From NCBI GenBank assembly GCA_050735975.1, contig JBOHVS010000041.1, positions 1-39,675 of the forward strand: a DNA stretch of 39,675 nucleotides, given 5' to 3'. The notes under the pieces are model-generated. The model was not told the DNA's origin, ran no database searches, and was given only the letters and a program-made list of their open reading frames with translations. Positions 17,707 through 25,857 of the stretch are shown in pieces (the first letter of the stretch is position 1; each line of letters starts with the position of its first letter). The stretch comes from DATMBL01 sp050735975 (GTDB taxonomy: Bacteria > Desulfobacterota > Binatia > UBA9968). Position numbers and translations under genes: made by a program.

Positions 17707-18048
17707 GTGAACAGAAAAAGAGCTATGCAACATGTTAGATTGAAAGAGCGCAGAGACCAAATATTAACGACCCTGACCTACGTCGAAGGACAGAAAAGGG
17801 AAGTCGAGCAAAACATAGAGTGGAAAGACGCGACCAGCCAGCGCAGGCGCCGAAGCCTGCTAAACGAGTTGCACCACTGGTATTTGGCAGCCATCGACCA
17901 GGTCGAAAAGGCGTTGGCGCGGATCCCTGAAAATAGATATGGCTTTTGCCTCGCCTGTAATAGTCCCGTCGAGCCGGAATGGCTGGACGCTTGTCCTGAA
18001 ACTGAGTTCTGCGCGACTTGCCACGGGGCCCGGGAAACACTCGCGTAA
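17707..18048 (+). CDS. TraR/DksA-type C4 zinc-finger protein
   Basis: A 113-residue protein: a charged helical hairpin (residues about 8-75, rich in R, E, K, Q) followed by a four-cysteine zinc finger CLAC-x17-CATC. DksA-family proteins bind RNA polymerase through the secondary channel and modulate transcription with or without ppGpp. This short version lacks a clear DxxDxA coiled-coil tip, so it may not act like E. coli DksA. The start is GTG 17707, supported by AAGGTGG nine bases upstream; the next ATG is at 17725. It is divergent from the glgE operon and has its own sigma-54 element. A second, longer DksA-like protein is encoded at 33.2 kb. Confidence 0.85.
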   Translation: MNRKRAMQHVRLKERRDQILTTLTYVEGQKREVEQNIEWKDATSQRRRRSLLNELHHWYLAAIDQVEKALARIPENRYGFCLACNSPVEPEWLDACPETEFCATCHGARETLA

Positions 18049-18242
18049 GTCCCAGTGCCGCGGCATCCGTTGTAGCGCTGTCGCTCCGTCGTGGGCGCAT
18101 CATCTGAACTGCTGATGTCCGTCTAGGAATCAATCCGGTTGTTTAGGGGTGGCGACTTGTCAGCACCTTCGAGATTCGAGCAATCGGCATCCCGACGGTG
18201 CTTGATTTCGTATTTGTCCCTCTTGCCGTCTAAGCGCTGCTT

Positions 18243-19445
18243 ATGGGAACAACTCTCAACCCTTTTTCGCCCATCACCGTCGCAGAAATCATCGACATCG
18301 TTGTCGTCGCGGTCCTCCTATATACAGTGATAGTTTGGGCTCGACGGACGCGAGCCGCCTTCATTATACGGGGAATCGTGATCCTGGGCGGTATTTATAT
18401 CATCGCCAGGCAGCTGGAGCTCCAGATGACAGCGTGGATTTTTCAGGGATTTTTTGCCGTCTTTCTGGTTCTGATCGTGGTCATCTTTCAGGAAGAGATC
18501 AGGCAGATGTTCGAGAGGATTGCGGTATGGAGCCTGACCCATAGTCGAACCCCGGCCCTGGGCTCGACTACGGTGAACGTCCTGGTGCGCGCAATTGTTG
18601 ATTTCACAAAGGAGCATACTGGAGCTCTCATCGTTATCCGGGGCAACGATCCATTGGAACGACATCTCACAGGGGGAATCGCGCTGGACGGAAATTTGAG
18701 CGAACCACTGCTGAAGAGCCTTTTCGATCCCAGCTCACCCGGACACGACGGAGCCGTCGTTGTGGAGAACAACCAGATAAGCCGTTTCGCAGTACACCTG
18801 CCCCTCTCCAGGAACACGGGACAACTCGCTCCAATGGGGACACGCCACAGGGCGGCCTTGGGCTTGGCAGAGCTGACAGACGCGCTATGCATAGCAATTT
18901 CTGAAGAACGCGGCATCGTCTCGGTCGCCAGGGACAGCCGGATGAAAGAGGTTGAGAATTTCCAAGAGATCCAAACCACCATTCAGAAGTTTCTGAACGA
19001 CAAATTCCCAACGGAAGAGCCTGGAACCGGAAGAACCGCATGGCTCAGTTTTTTCCGCAAGAACTGGATGGCCAAGGCTGTTGCAGTTTCTCTCGCCGTC
19101 GGGTTCTGGTACGTGTTCGTGCCGGGTTCGAAAATCGTTGCGGTCAGTTACGAGATTCCAGTCACCATACAGAATTTGCCATCGGATCTCCAGGTGGAAG
19201 AGGTGGAGCCGACGGCGGTGAGCGCCACGTTTACCGGGCCGCGCCGGGCTTTTTACCTTTTCGAGCCTCAGCGGCTTAGGGTCACCGTGGACGTTTCTCT
19301 GGCCGAGCTCGGCCGCCGGACGTTCAGCATCTCGGAGCAGAACATTCGCTACCCCGAGGATCTGACTCTGCAGCAGTTGAAACCTTCGACGGTGAGACTC
19401 TCAGTCAGGAAGATTCCGTCACCAAGCGACAGTAGTCGAGGCTAA
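18243..19445 (+). CDS. Diadenylate cyclase CdaA fused to a YbbR (CdaR) domain
   Basis: A 400-residue membrane protein. Residues 12-82 contain three hydrophobic segments like CdaA. The diadenylate cyclase domain follows at about 90-255, with DGA (169-171) and GTRHRAALG (RHR 201-203), the two catalytic signatures. A further membrane segment (about 276-295) leads to a YbbR-like beta domain (about 298-390), the type of domain found in the separate regulator CdaR. The enzyme makes c-di-AMP from two ATP. In Firmicutes cdaA and cdaR are adjacent genes; here they are one continuous frame, with a single YbbR repeat. No glmM follows. The ribosome site before ATG 18243 is weak, and no sigma-54 element was found upstream. 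Confidence 0.92.
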   Translation: MGTTLNPFSPITVAEIIDIVVVAVLLYTVIVWARRTRAAFIIRGIVILGGIYIIARQLELQMTAWIFQGFFAVFLVLIVVIFQEEIRQMFERIAVWSLTHSRTPALGSTTVNVLVRAIVDFTKEHTGALIVIRGNDPLERHLTGGIALDGNLSEPLLKSLFDPSSPGHDGAVVVENNQISRFAVHLPLSRNTGQLAPMGTRHRAALGLAELTDALCIAISEERGIVSVARDSRMKEVENFQEIQTTIQKFLNDKFPTEEPGTGRTAWLSFFRKNWMAKAVAVSLAVGFWYVFVPGSKIVAVSYEIPVTIQNLPSDLQVEEVEPTAVSATFTGPRRAFYLFEPQRLRVTVDVSLAELGRRTFSISEQNIRYPEDLTLQQLKPSTVRLSVRKIPSPSDSSRG

Positions 19446-19453
19446 GGGAGAAT

Positions 19454-19508
19454 GTTAAGGCTCAGGCTGAGTTCGGAACCTCGAACCGCGAACTCTCTCA
19501 GCCTTAAC
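19454..19508. terminator. Long hairpin between convergent genes
   Basis: Outer arms GTTAAGGCT and AGCCTTAAC, with inner arms GAGTTCG and CGAACTC, fold into one extended stem just after the cdaA-cdaR stop and just after the stop of the minus-strand proline-rich gene. It is probably a bidirectional terminator, though no long T-run is present. Confidence 0.5.
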
Positions 19509-19512
19509 TGCC

Positions 19513-19728
19513 CTACGTGTACTTCTTGCGTTTTGGCGGAGGATCGCCGATCGGCGGGCGATCTTTCGGATTCGGATCGTCCGGGTCCGACGGCGGGGGC
19601 TCTTTGACCGGTGGCTTTTTGCGCGGTGGTTTAATCGGCGGTTTCCTCAAGCGGCTGGGGGGTTCCCTTCGCGGAGTGGGTGGCCGCCGTCGCTCTAGCC
19701 GTAACGGAGGTTCAGCCCACGTGTTCAC
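19513..19728 (-). CDS. Small proline-rich cationic protein, function unknown
   Basis: A 71-residue sequence dominated by P, K, R, D and E, with repeated PP pairs (PPIKPPRKKPPVKEPPP and similar) and ending in PKRKKYT. No signal peptide or known domain was recognised; such a chain should be extended and disordered. What speaks for reality is its linkage: its GTG start (19728) overlaps the stop codon of the DUF3096 gene (ATGTGA), with GGTGAG just upstream, so it looks translationally coupled. A similar proline-rich frame occurs at 37552-37731. It could still be a chance product of a repetitive GC-rich stretch. Confidence 0.5.
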   Translation of the reverse strand: MNTWAEPPLRLERRRPPTPRREPPSRLRKPPIKPPRKKPPVKEPPPSDPDDPNPKDRPPIGDPPPKRKKYT

Positions 19729-19862
19729 ATTCTCACCAGGCCTAAGATTCCAGTGATGATCAAATAAATCGCCACAACATAGTTCAAAAGCCGTGGCATC
19801 ACCAGTATCAGGACCCCGGCTATAAGCGCTACGAGCGGCTGCAGTACGACATCAAATGTCAT
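19725..19862 (-). CDS. DUF3096-family membrane microprotein
   Basis: A 45-residue protein that is almost entirely one or two hydrophobic helices: LQPLVALIAGVLILVMPRLL, then NYVVAIYLIITGILGLVRM. The LQPLVALIAG and PRLLNYVVAIYLI blocks are what I know of DUF3096 proteins, small inner-membrane proteins of unknown role often found beside stress genes. A strong ribosome site AGGAGGG precedes ATG 19862. The stop overlaps the GTG of the proline-rich gene. Upstream (19863-19996) I saw no convincing promoter. Confidence 0.85.
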   Translation of the reverse strand: MTFDVVLQPLVALIAGVLILVMPRLLNYVVAIYLIITGILGLVRM

Positions 19863-19996
19863 TCGACCCTCCTGACGGAAATGGAGCGATGGAGTTAAAC
19901 GGGCAAGTTTAGCAGCCTCCTAGCCCGGCCGGAAGGGCTCGCCCGCGAGGCTGTAACACAGTGTCGCTCATTCTCCATCGTCCATGAAAATGCGGG

Positions 19997-20620
19997 CTAG
20001 AGGAACGTTTTCAGCTCGACCCGATTGTCGCTTACGAGTTCACCCTCGACCCGGACATAGTCGCCTTCACGTAGCCTGCGAAACTGGTCTTCTGTCCTTT
20101 GGAGCGGGTTGTACGGAAGAAACACACGAGTAGTGCCACTGCCGAACCTCGGGCGAATCTCAAAATAGCCACGTTCCCGGTCCACTCGCTCAACCGTCCC
20201 CTCGATGGTTTGGGCGCCGGGCCTGTCGACTCTGGATGCTTCTCCAGCCGTCTGGGCTTGCTCGTGGACGCGAATCAGACTAGCGGCGTCGTAACCACGG
20301 TTGCCACTTTGAAGTTGGACAGTGACCTCATCGTCGCGACGTAGTGCGGTGGGCGGATAGTCGCGGCCCCTGATAATCACTCTCGTGTCCGGATTGTAAT
20401 AGACCGTTCTCGTCCGACCTGCTGCGGTTCGGATATGCACTTCTCCGAGCCGTGGATCGACGTCATCGATCATTCCGGTAATTTCTGCGCGGTCGACACG
20501 GTTCCGGCGGCTTTCTGGTGCAACAGGGTCTCTGCCAACCAGAGCAATATTTTCACAAGCGCCGCCGATTAGGACCGCAGTGACCAACAAGAGTGGCCAA
20601 AAATACTTTTTCTTTTTCAT
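19997..20620 (-). CDS. Envelope lipoprotein with two repeated beta domains, function unknown
   Basis: A 207-residue predicted lipoprotein: MKKKKYFWPLLLVTAVL signal, then GGAC as a slightly atypical lipobox. The mature part has two similar beta-rich segments, each starting ITGMIDDVD or IEGTVERVD and passing through a charged strand to GDYVRVEGE, reminiscent of OB-fold or DUF5666-like domains. No enzyme motif was seen. Start: ATG 20620 follows GGAGGT at ideal distance, so a frame extension up to 20635 is not used. It is divergent from the M48 lipoprotein protease. Its own sigma-54 element at 20764-20778 gives a leader of about 130 nt. Confidence 0.8.
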   Translation of the reverse strand: MKKKKYFWPLLLVTAVLIGGACENIALVGRDPVAPESRRNRVDRAEITGMIDDVDPRLGEVHIRTAAGRTRTVYYNPDTRVIIRGRDYPPTALRRDDEVTVQLQSGNRGYDAASLIRVHEQAQTAGEASRVDRPGAQTIEGTVERVDRERGYFEIRPRFGSGTTRVFLPYNPLQRTEDQFRRLREGDYVRVEGELVSDNRVELKTFL

Positions 20621-20763
20621 GATGACCTCCCGCACTGTTGGTTTTCCATCGGCTTAGCGGATCGTTTCTTTTGTAGTGCCGTCGCACAACAATCTCCGGT
20701 TGGCGGGTTGGCACGCCAGATTCTCTGGACGATGATCTTGGGTGAGCCACGGCAACTGTAAAA

Positions 20764-20778
20764 GCAAGTGACATGCCA
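20764..20778 (-). promoter_or_regulatory. Sigma-54 promoter of the envelope lipoprotein gene
   Basis: On the minus strand: TGGCAT-GTCAC-TTGC followed by TTTT. The GG-N10-GC spacing is correct. The predicted transcript starts near 20752, toward the gene ending at 19997. Confidence 0.7.
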
Positions 20779-20831
20779 GCATGGGTTCAACCAGCCGGCC
20801 CAATGCTATCCAGGCCTACGAATTGATCCGG

Positions 20832-20880
20832 ATTTTTCGCGACAAACACGATCGGCAGCATCGGGTCGTGCGGGCCGCAC
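20832..20880. promoter_or_regulatory. Candidate activator sites between divergent sigma-54 promoters
   Basis: Minus-strand TGTCGCGAAAAAT (20832-20844) resembles the TGTCCGAAAAAT motif found near two other sigma-54 promoters. Next to it is the perfect 13-bp palindrome GTGCGG-G-CCGCAC (20868-20880). Both lie between the two divergent -24 elements. The 20636-21055 gap has no gene. Confidence 0.35.
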
Positions 20881-20902
20881 CAAATCTAAAACTCTCCGCC
20901 CC

Positions 20903-20917
20903 TGGCACGGGCATTGC
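20903..20917 (+). promoter_or_regulatory. Sigma-54 promoter of the M48 protease gene
   Basis: TGGCAC-GGGCA-TTGC is an exact RpoN consensus match. The predicted start near 20929 leaves about 127 nt before ATG 21056. Confidence 0.75.
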
Positions 20918-21055
20918 GTAGGGATAAACCCTCTAGAAAATTAAAGATTTCCTATTGAATTTGCACCGGTTAAGCCGGACTCTTGTGAACAAAGAGTTTA
21001 TATAAACAAGTAAAACAGCTGATCGTCTAAAAGGAAGTCGAGGAATTACGTCGTC

Positions 21056-22552
21056 ATGAAATTGGCTTTTATTCGGCGCAAGGCCTGGATGGGGGCTCTG
21101 CTTTTGACCAGCGGCTTGATAGGAGCATGCGCTACAGGAATCATCCCCGCAACCGGGGAAAAGCGTTACTTAGGGTTTACATGGGAGCAAGAGCAGGAGA
21201 TTGGCAAGCAGGCGCGCAAAGAGATCGCAGCAGCCTTCGGGATTTACCGGGATCCGGAACTCGAGAGCTATGTTGAAAGGGTAGGCCGGCGCGTACTCCA
21301 GGAAAGTCATTTGCGTCGCCCGGGGACTGACCAGCAATTCCGCGACACACCGATCACTTTTCAGATACTCGATAGCCCGAGCGTTAACGCGATGGCAATT
21401 CCTGGAGGGCACGTCTACGTCACACGGGGTATGCTCGCTCAACTGAAGAACGAGGACCAACTCGCTGTCGTATTGGGTCATGAGCTCGCCCATGTCACCG
21501 CCCGTCATGCAGCGCGCCAGGTGTGGCAGCAGCAGGTTGGCCAGGGGCTGCTTCTCGGCGGCGCCATTATCGGCCAAGCGTTAGGACTTCCCGCAGAGCA
21601 GCTTCTGAATCTGGGCGGCGCCGCGGCGCAGTTAATTTTTTTGCGCCACAGCCGCGAGGACGAGCTCGAGGCCGATCGGTTAGGCGTCGAATACAGCGGG
21701 CGAGCCGGCTACGATCCGCGTGAAGTAACAGGTTTCTTCCGCGCACTCGATCGCATGGGGGAAAAAGAGAGCGCGGCGCTGCCGAACTTTCTTATGACCC
21801 ACCCGAATCCGGGCGACCGAATCGAGCGCATCAAGCAGCTCACCGCCGAGCTCAATCCGAACCGCCAACGCAGAGAAATAGTCCCTGCCGACTATTTCGA
21901 AGCGATCGAAGGCATCATACTCGGCGAAGATCCACGGCAAGGTTTCGTGGAGCAAGGTGTATTCTATCACCCCGAATTACGCTTTCGCTTTCCTGTTCCA
22001 AAAGCGTTCAAACTGGTAAATCAACCTACCCAGGTGATCATGATCGACAACCAACAGCGCGCGATCGTCGGGTTTCGCCTCAGCGCGGAGAAATCGGCGC
22101 AATCAGCAGCTTCCAAATTTGCTTCGCAGGGCGGAATACGGGTGCTGGAGAGCGGCAGAAGCCAATCAGAGGGTTTGCCGGGGGCCATCGTGGTGGCGGA
22201 TGCGAAAGCCGAAAACAATCAAAACGTCAGGCTGATGGCTTACTTCGTTGAGCATGGCGGCCGGGTGTATCATTTCATTGCGTACACCGCGCCGCAGGCT
22301 TTCGGCTTATTCCGCAGCGAATTTCTAAGAACGATGCGCGGGTTCGGCGATCTGAAGGATCCCGAGATCCTACGACGACAGCCGGTGCGCCTGGAAGTGG
22401 AACGAGCGCCTCGCGCCGCTCCGTTCCGCGAACTGATACCTACGAAGCTTCCCCGCGACATGCGCCCCGAGGACTTGGCGATTTTGAACCAGGTTGATTT
22501 GAATGAAGAAATTCGTAGTGGAACCCTTCTCAAGATTCCCGGGAGATCTTAA
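21056..22552 (+). CDS. M48-family metalloprotease lipoprotein (BepA-like)
   Basis: A 498-residue zinc protease. A signal peptide ends in the lipobox LIGAC (C25), so it should be anchored in the envelope. The catalytic motif HELAH is at 142-146, and the third ligand region SREDELEADRLG is at about 199-210, as in M48 enzymes. A following segment has NFLMTHPNPGDRIERI, typical of periplasmic BepA/YfgC-like proteases. The C-terminal half (about 290-498) has no TPR and ends with a LysM-like strand (LNQVDLNEEIRSGTLLKIPG). Such proteases degrade misfolded outer-membrane proteins. The start is ATG 21056 with a purine-rich AAGGAAG some distance upstream. Transcription probably depends on the sigma-54 element at 20903. 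Confidence 0.92.
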   Translation: MKLAFIRRKAWMGALLLTSGLIGACATGIIPATGEKRYLGFTWEQEQEIGKQARKEIAAAFGIYRDPELESYVERVGRRVLQESHLRRPGTDQQFRDTPITFQILDSPSVNAMAIPGGHVYVTRGMLAQLKNEDQLAVVLGHELAHVTARHAARQVWQQQVGQGLLLGGAIIGQALGLPAEQLLNLGGAAAQLIFLRHSREDELEADRLGVEYSGRAGYDPREVTGFFRALDRMGEKESAALPNFLMTHPNPGDRIERIKQLTAELNPNRQRREIVPADYFEAIEGIILGEDPRQGFVEQGVFYHPELRFRFPVPKAFKLVNQPTQVIMIDNQQRAIVGFRLSAEKSAQSAASKFASQGGIRVLESGRSQSEGLPGAIVVADAKAENNQNVRLMAYFVEHGGRVYHFIAYTAPQAFGLFRSEFLRTMRGFGDLKDPEILRRQPVRLEVERAPRAAPFRELIPTKLPRDMRPEDLAILNQVDLNEEIRSGTLLKIPGRS

Positions 22553-22570
22553 CGCGACCCCCCACCCCAA

Positions 22571-22584
22571 CCCTCTCGCGAGGG
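22571..22584. terminator. Hairpin after the M48 gene
   Basis: CCCTC-TCGC-GAGGG forms a five-pair stem 18 bp after the M48 stop codon, in a C-rich repeat-like stretch. It has no T-run, so terminator activity is uncertain. Confidence 0.3.
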
Positions 22585-22646
22585 AAGCGGTGAGGGATTA
22601 GTCGTTAGAGGCGTGAATACGCGAGATTTCTGTCGTAGCTGGCCCT

Positions 22647-22844
22647 CTAGAGCTCTCTTGCCCAGTCGTCAACCTGTCTTTCCGCCTCTTCCTTGGAAGT
22701 ACCGTATTTCTGTTGAATTTTGCCGACGAGCTGGTCGCGTTTTCCTGCGGCAACATCAATCTCATCATCTGTGAGTTTGCCCCATTTTTCTTTGGCTTTT
22801 CCTTTGAACTGTTTCCACTGACCTGAAACTTGATCCCAATTCAT
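22647..22844 (-). CDS. CsbD-family stress protein
   Basis: A 65-residue protein that fits CsbD closely: MNWDQVSGQWKQFKGKAKEK at the start, then WGKLTDDEIDVAAGKRDQLVGKIQ and a C-terminal amphipathic helix. CsbD proteins are abundant stress-induced proteins of unknown mechanism; the Bacillus member is controlled by SigB. The ribosome site AGGAGGT precedes ATG 22844. A two-mismatch sigma-54 element sits at 22885-22899 in the right orientation. Confidence 0.95.
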   Translation of the reverse strand: MNWDQVSGQWKQFKGKAKEKWGKLTDDEIDVAAGKRDQLVGKIQQKYGTSKEEAERQVDDWAREL

Positions 22845-22884
22845 GACTTTTACCTCCTGTTTTTAGTCGTTACCGGACGAATGA

Positions 22885-22899
22885 GCAAAGATCATGCCC
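22885..22899 (-). promoter_or_regulatory. Possible sigma-54 promoter of the CsbD gene
   Basis: Minus strand: GGGCAT-GATCT-TTGC. The invariant GG-N10-GC is present, but two of six bases in the -24 box differ from TGGCAC. The predicted start at about 22873 fits a short leader before the strong ribosome site. Confidence 0.45.
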
Positions 22900-22973
22900 T
22901 CCATATGTTAGCCAGATACCGCCCATCGTTCTGAATTAGCGGCGTTCGCGAGGGTTCGTGTCGCAGAGATGAA

Positions 22974-23720
22974 TCACTCTGTCTCTAAAATGAGAATCCC
23001 GTTCAAACTGGAATAAGACACGTTGTTCATTTCGACGCGTGACTGCCGGGATTCTTCGGCCACACGCTGGGCTCGCCGGAGCTGCATGGCCAAGGTACTG
23101 CGAGTGATGGCCCAGAAGGGTGAGACCGGCAGGCCCGCCTCCCGAAGAGCGCGAGCTACATAATGATGACAGTGGTGGAAGAGATGATAAGCACGTCGAG
23201 AGGGATAAAAGTCCGACCGTCCTATGCTGGCAATCGGATTGGTATGTTCAAGTGTGGAGAGTAAATGCCTGCGAAGGGCCACTAGACCCTCACCGCTTAA
23301 CGTGAATACAAACAGATCAGCGGGAGGTTGCGGCGTCCGGGACGCCCATAGCCGGTCGTATCCGGCGACCTCCACAGTGCCCGGAGTGGGCCAGAAGAGC
23401 GCGCGCACCATGCCGCTGATTCCCTGCTGTCCTTCCACGTACCACGCGCGCTCGGCGTATCCCCATTCTTCATAAAATCGTTCCACCTGCTTAGGGCTGT
23501 CGCCTGCGGGCGCCGCATTTTCCTTAGAGGTTAGAATGTTCAACTCCGGACTGATGTCGCGCGGAAAGCCGATCATACCGTGCCACGTGTCAAGCGAGAC
23601 ATAGACGCGATAGCTGGGTTCTCCGGCGGCGGGAGGCCAGAGACGGGATTGCGCGGCAGCGCAGCCGTTGATAACAAAAGCGATTGCAAACGAGAAAAGT
23701 ATGCGGCGAGCGACCAGCAC
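22974..23720 (-). CDS. DUF2459-like lipoprotein
   Basis: A 248-residue protein with a hydrophobic leader and lipobox VINGC. Features shared with DUF2459 proteins are YRVYVSLDTWHGMIGF near the N-terminus, EEWGYAERAWYVEG (the E-x-GW/WGY block), and near the C-terminus HHCHHYVARALREAGLPVSP followed by FWAITRSTLAMQLRRA. The biochemical function of this family is unknown. The start is GTG 23720, with no better ATG before the signal sequence. It lies 75 bp downstream of the LLM oxidoreductase on the same strand and may be cotranscribed with it. Confidence 0.75.
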   Translation of the reverse strand: MLVARRILFSFAIAFVINGCAAAQSRLWPPAAGEPSYRVYVSLDTWHGMIGFPRDISPELNILTSKENAAPAGDSPKQVERFYEEWGYAERAWYVEGQQGISGMVRALFWPTPGTVEVAGYDRLWASRTPQPPADLFVFTLSGEGLVALRRHLLSTLEHTNPIASIGRSDFYPSRRAYHLFHHCHHYVARALREAGLPVSPFWAITRSTLAMQLRRAQRVAEESRQSRVEMNNVSYSSLNGILILETE

Positions 23721-23795
23721 ACCGGCAGTATAGCATTATCTGACTCGAGATCCTGCCGAGACTTCTGCCTTGCAGGGTAGTGTGCATGCAACGTA

Positions 23796-24812
23796 TTAGG
23801 TTGCGTGCTGTTGCGCGGGAGCGGCCGCACTGCCCGAGCCGCGCGCGGCCGCCTCTTTTGCAAGCTGGGGCAAGATCTCCTGTTCGTAGAACCGGAAGAA
23901 GCCTTCCTGATCCGGTCCGACCTGATGTGCCCAGACGCGACTGAAGCCGGCCTCTTCATACTCGCGCAGCTTTTCGATGTGCCGGGCGGGATCCGGGCCG
24001 CAGACGACCTGTTGCGCCACATCTTCTTCTCTCAGCATCTTCGCCGCCTGCTCGAAGTGCGCCGGGACAGTGAGAATCTGCAACAGCTCGCCTTTGATTG
24101 CGACGATCGGCCAGCATTCGAACGCCGTGCGACGCGCCTGTTTCTCGTCCTCCGCCCAGCAGACGGTCATCTCAGCGAGGCAGGGCTTTCCTTGGCCTCC
24201 GGCTTGCTCGAATCGATCCTTGATCTTTTTGTCGGGCGCAGTGGCGCACAGCCCGTCGCCGATGCGCCCGGCGAGTTCGGCGGATTTCGGCCCGCTCGCC
24301 GCGATCAGGATCGGCGGCAGTTCGTCGGGCAATGTATAGACGCGCGCGTTCTCGACGGTGTAATAGCGGCCGCGGTGACTATGCTGGCCGCCTTGCCATA
24401 ACAGTCGAATCACCTCAATGGCTTCCTGCAGCATCTCGCGGCGCACCGCGGATTGCGGCCAGTGCTCGCCCAGAATATGCTCGTTGAGGTTTTCGCCCGC
24501 ACCGACACCGAACAAGAAACGGCCCGGCAGCATCGCCGCTGCGGTCGCCGCGGCCTGGGCGATGATCGCCGGGTGAATACGCATGGTCGGGCAGGTCACC
24601 GCCGTGCCGATCTTTATTCGCTTGGTAGCTTGCGCGAGAGCGCCAATGACACTCCAGACAAAACTCGACTGCCCTTGCCGGTCGATCCACGGGTGGTAAT
24701 GGTCGGATGCCATCGCAAAGCTAAAGCCGATCTCTTCCGCTCGCTGCGCGCATTCGATCAATTCCTGCGGTGATTGCTCTTCAGCACATAGCTTATAGCC
24801 GATCTCTATCAT
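23796..24812 (-). CDS. F420-dependent LLM-class oxidoreductase (TIGR03557-type)
   Basis: A 338-residue luciferase-like TIM barrel. IEIGYKLCAEEQSPQELIECA and MASDHYHPWIDRQGQSSFVW are the marks of the F420-dependent glucose-6-phosphate-dehydrogenase-like group; FLFGVGAGENLNEHILGEHWP is the conserved coenzyme loop. The real substrate is unknown, since many members do not oxidise glucose 6-phosphate. ATG 24812 is chosen because AAGGAG lies at good spacing; longer in-frame extensions to 24944 have no ribosome site and do not match the family. The C-terminal tail is alanine-rich. F420 biosynthesis genes are not in the window. Confidence 0.88.
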   Translation of the reverse strand: MIEIGYKLCAEEQSPQELIECAQRAEEIGFSFAMASDHYHPWIDRQGQSSFVWSVIGALAQATKRIKIGTAVTCPTMRIHPAIIAQAAATAAAMLPGRFLFGVGAGENLNEHILGEHWPQSAVRREMLQEAIEVIRLLWQGGQHSHRGRYYTVENARVYTLPDELPPILIAASGPKSAELAGRIGDGLCATAPDKKIKDRFEQAGGQGKPCLAEMTVCWAEDEKQARRTAFECWPIVAIKGELLQILTVPAHFEQAAKMLREEDVAQQVVCGPDPARHIEKLREYEEAGFSRVWAHQVGPDQEGFFRFYEQEILPQLAKEAAARGSGSAAAPAQQHAT

Positions 24813-24955
24813 TGGTAGTCTCCTTACTTCTGCGGCTTCTGCGTTGCGCAGCCCCGAAAAACGACACATGTAGAGTCGCTTGTTTCGCGTCGTTGCTGCG
24901 CCAAAGCCGTCTAAGTCCAAAGGCCCACGAGTGCCCGAGCTCAAAGCCTGGCGGG

Positions 24956-25801
24956 CTAAGCTGGGGTGGACTCAGCCATAAACTGGATCAGCAGATCATT
25001 GAAGGCCTCCGGCGTTTCCAAATTCGGGAGATGTCCCGCTTCAGAAATCGTATACGTCAAGGCACCGGGAATCCGCTCCCCGGTCAAAAGAGTCTCACCG
25101 GGAGACGTCAAGATGTCCTCCTTGCCGGAAATGCATAAAACCGGACAGTGAATGCGGCGGAGAAAACCTGCCGGTTCCGGTCGGGCAGCCACCGCCCGGA
25201 GCATGGCTGCGACGCCACTTGGCGTGTTTTCCCGAACCATCAGCCGCAGGAGATCCAGGAACTCCGGGTGGTCTCGCTGCGTGCTGCTCCCAAGCATCTT
25301 CGGCAAAAATTCGTCCGCAACAACCTCCACCCCGGCCAGCTCGGCCTCGGCTGCCAATTCATGGCGCCAGCGAACCGCCTCCGGGTCATCCGGCGCTATG
25401 CGGATGTTTGCCAGGAGCAATCCCTGAAGACGCGCGCCCAGCTCTTCGACAAGATGGAGCGCCACGTAACCGCCGACTGATACTCCGGCTAATGTTACGC
25501 GCTCGATTCCGAGCGTATTGATCGTGTTTAAGACCTCCCGAGCGTGATCGGCTAAAGAAACTTCTGTCGCAGACGCGGGAGTGAGGCCGAAACCGGTAAG
25601 GTCAGGCGCGATGAGCCGGTAGTGGCCGCTCAGCGCCTGAATCTGTGGTTCCCACATCCTGCTGTTCAGCGGGAAATCGTGGATTAACACGATTGCTTCG
25701 CCTTTTCCTGCATCGCGTATATAAAGAGGCCCTGTCCTCGCTCGCACGTTGCGCTCGTGTTTGCGGACCGGCTCTAGCCTACCTTGAGTATCGTTCGGCA
25801 T
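24956..25801 (-). CDS. Alpha/beta-fold hydrolase
   Basis: A 281-residue alpha/beta hydrolase. Catalytic residues are visible: nucleophile elbow GVSVGGY (S108), acid in GKEDIL (D229), and histidine in SEAGHLPNLE (H257). The oxyanion region LIHDFPLNSRMW is like 3-oxoadipate enol-lactonase and related esterases, where HGFP is more usual; here the second position is D. The substrate is unknown. A GGGGAGA ribosome site lies above ATG 25801. It lies about 150 bp upstream of the LLM oxidoreductase gene on the same strand, so an operon of 25801 down to 22974 is possible. Confidence 0.88.
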   Translation of the reverse strand: MPNDTQGRLEPVRKHERNVRARTGPLYIRDAGKGEAIVLIHDFPLNSRMWEPQIQALSGHYRLIAPDLTGFGLTPASATEVSLADHAREVLNTINTLGIERVTLAGVSVGGYVALHLVEELGARLQGLLLANIRIAPDDPEAVRWRHELAAEAELAGVEVVADEFLPKMLGSSTQRDHPEFLDLLRLMVRENTPSGVAAMLRAVAARPEPAGFLRRIHCPVLCISGKEDILTSPGETLLTGERIPGALTYTISEAGHLPNLETPEAFNDLLIQFMAESTPA

Positions 25802-25857
25802 GAAAATGGTCTCCCCGAATTGGAAAGTTCAATTCTGCTTGTTTGAGTATCTAATCC

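Noticed and set aside
19517..19756. Glycine-rich plus-strand frame
   Set aside because: It is the antisense of the proline-rich gene, which has a ribosome site and coupling on the minus strand.
19880..19925. GG...TTGC upstream of the DUF3096 gene as sigma-54 promoter
   Set aside because: The spacing between GG and GC is 11 bases, not 10.
20709..20723. TGGCAC at 20709 as another sigma-54 promoter
   Set aside because: Five bases later the sequence is ATTC, without the required GC at -12.
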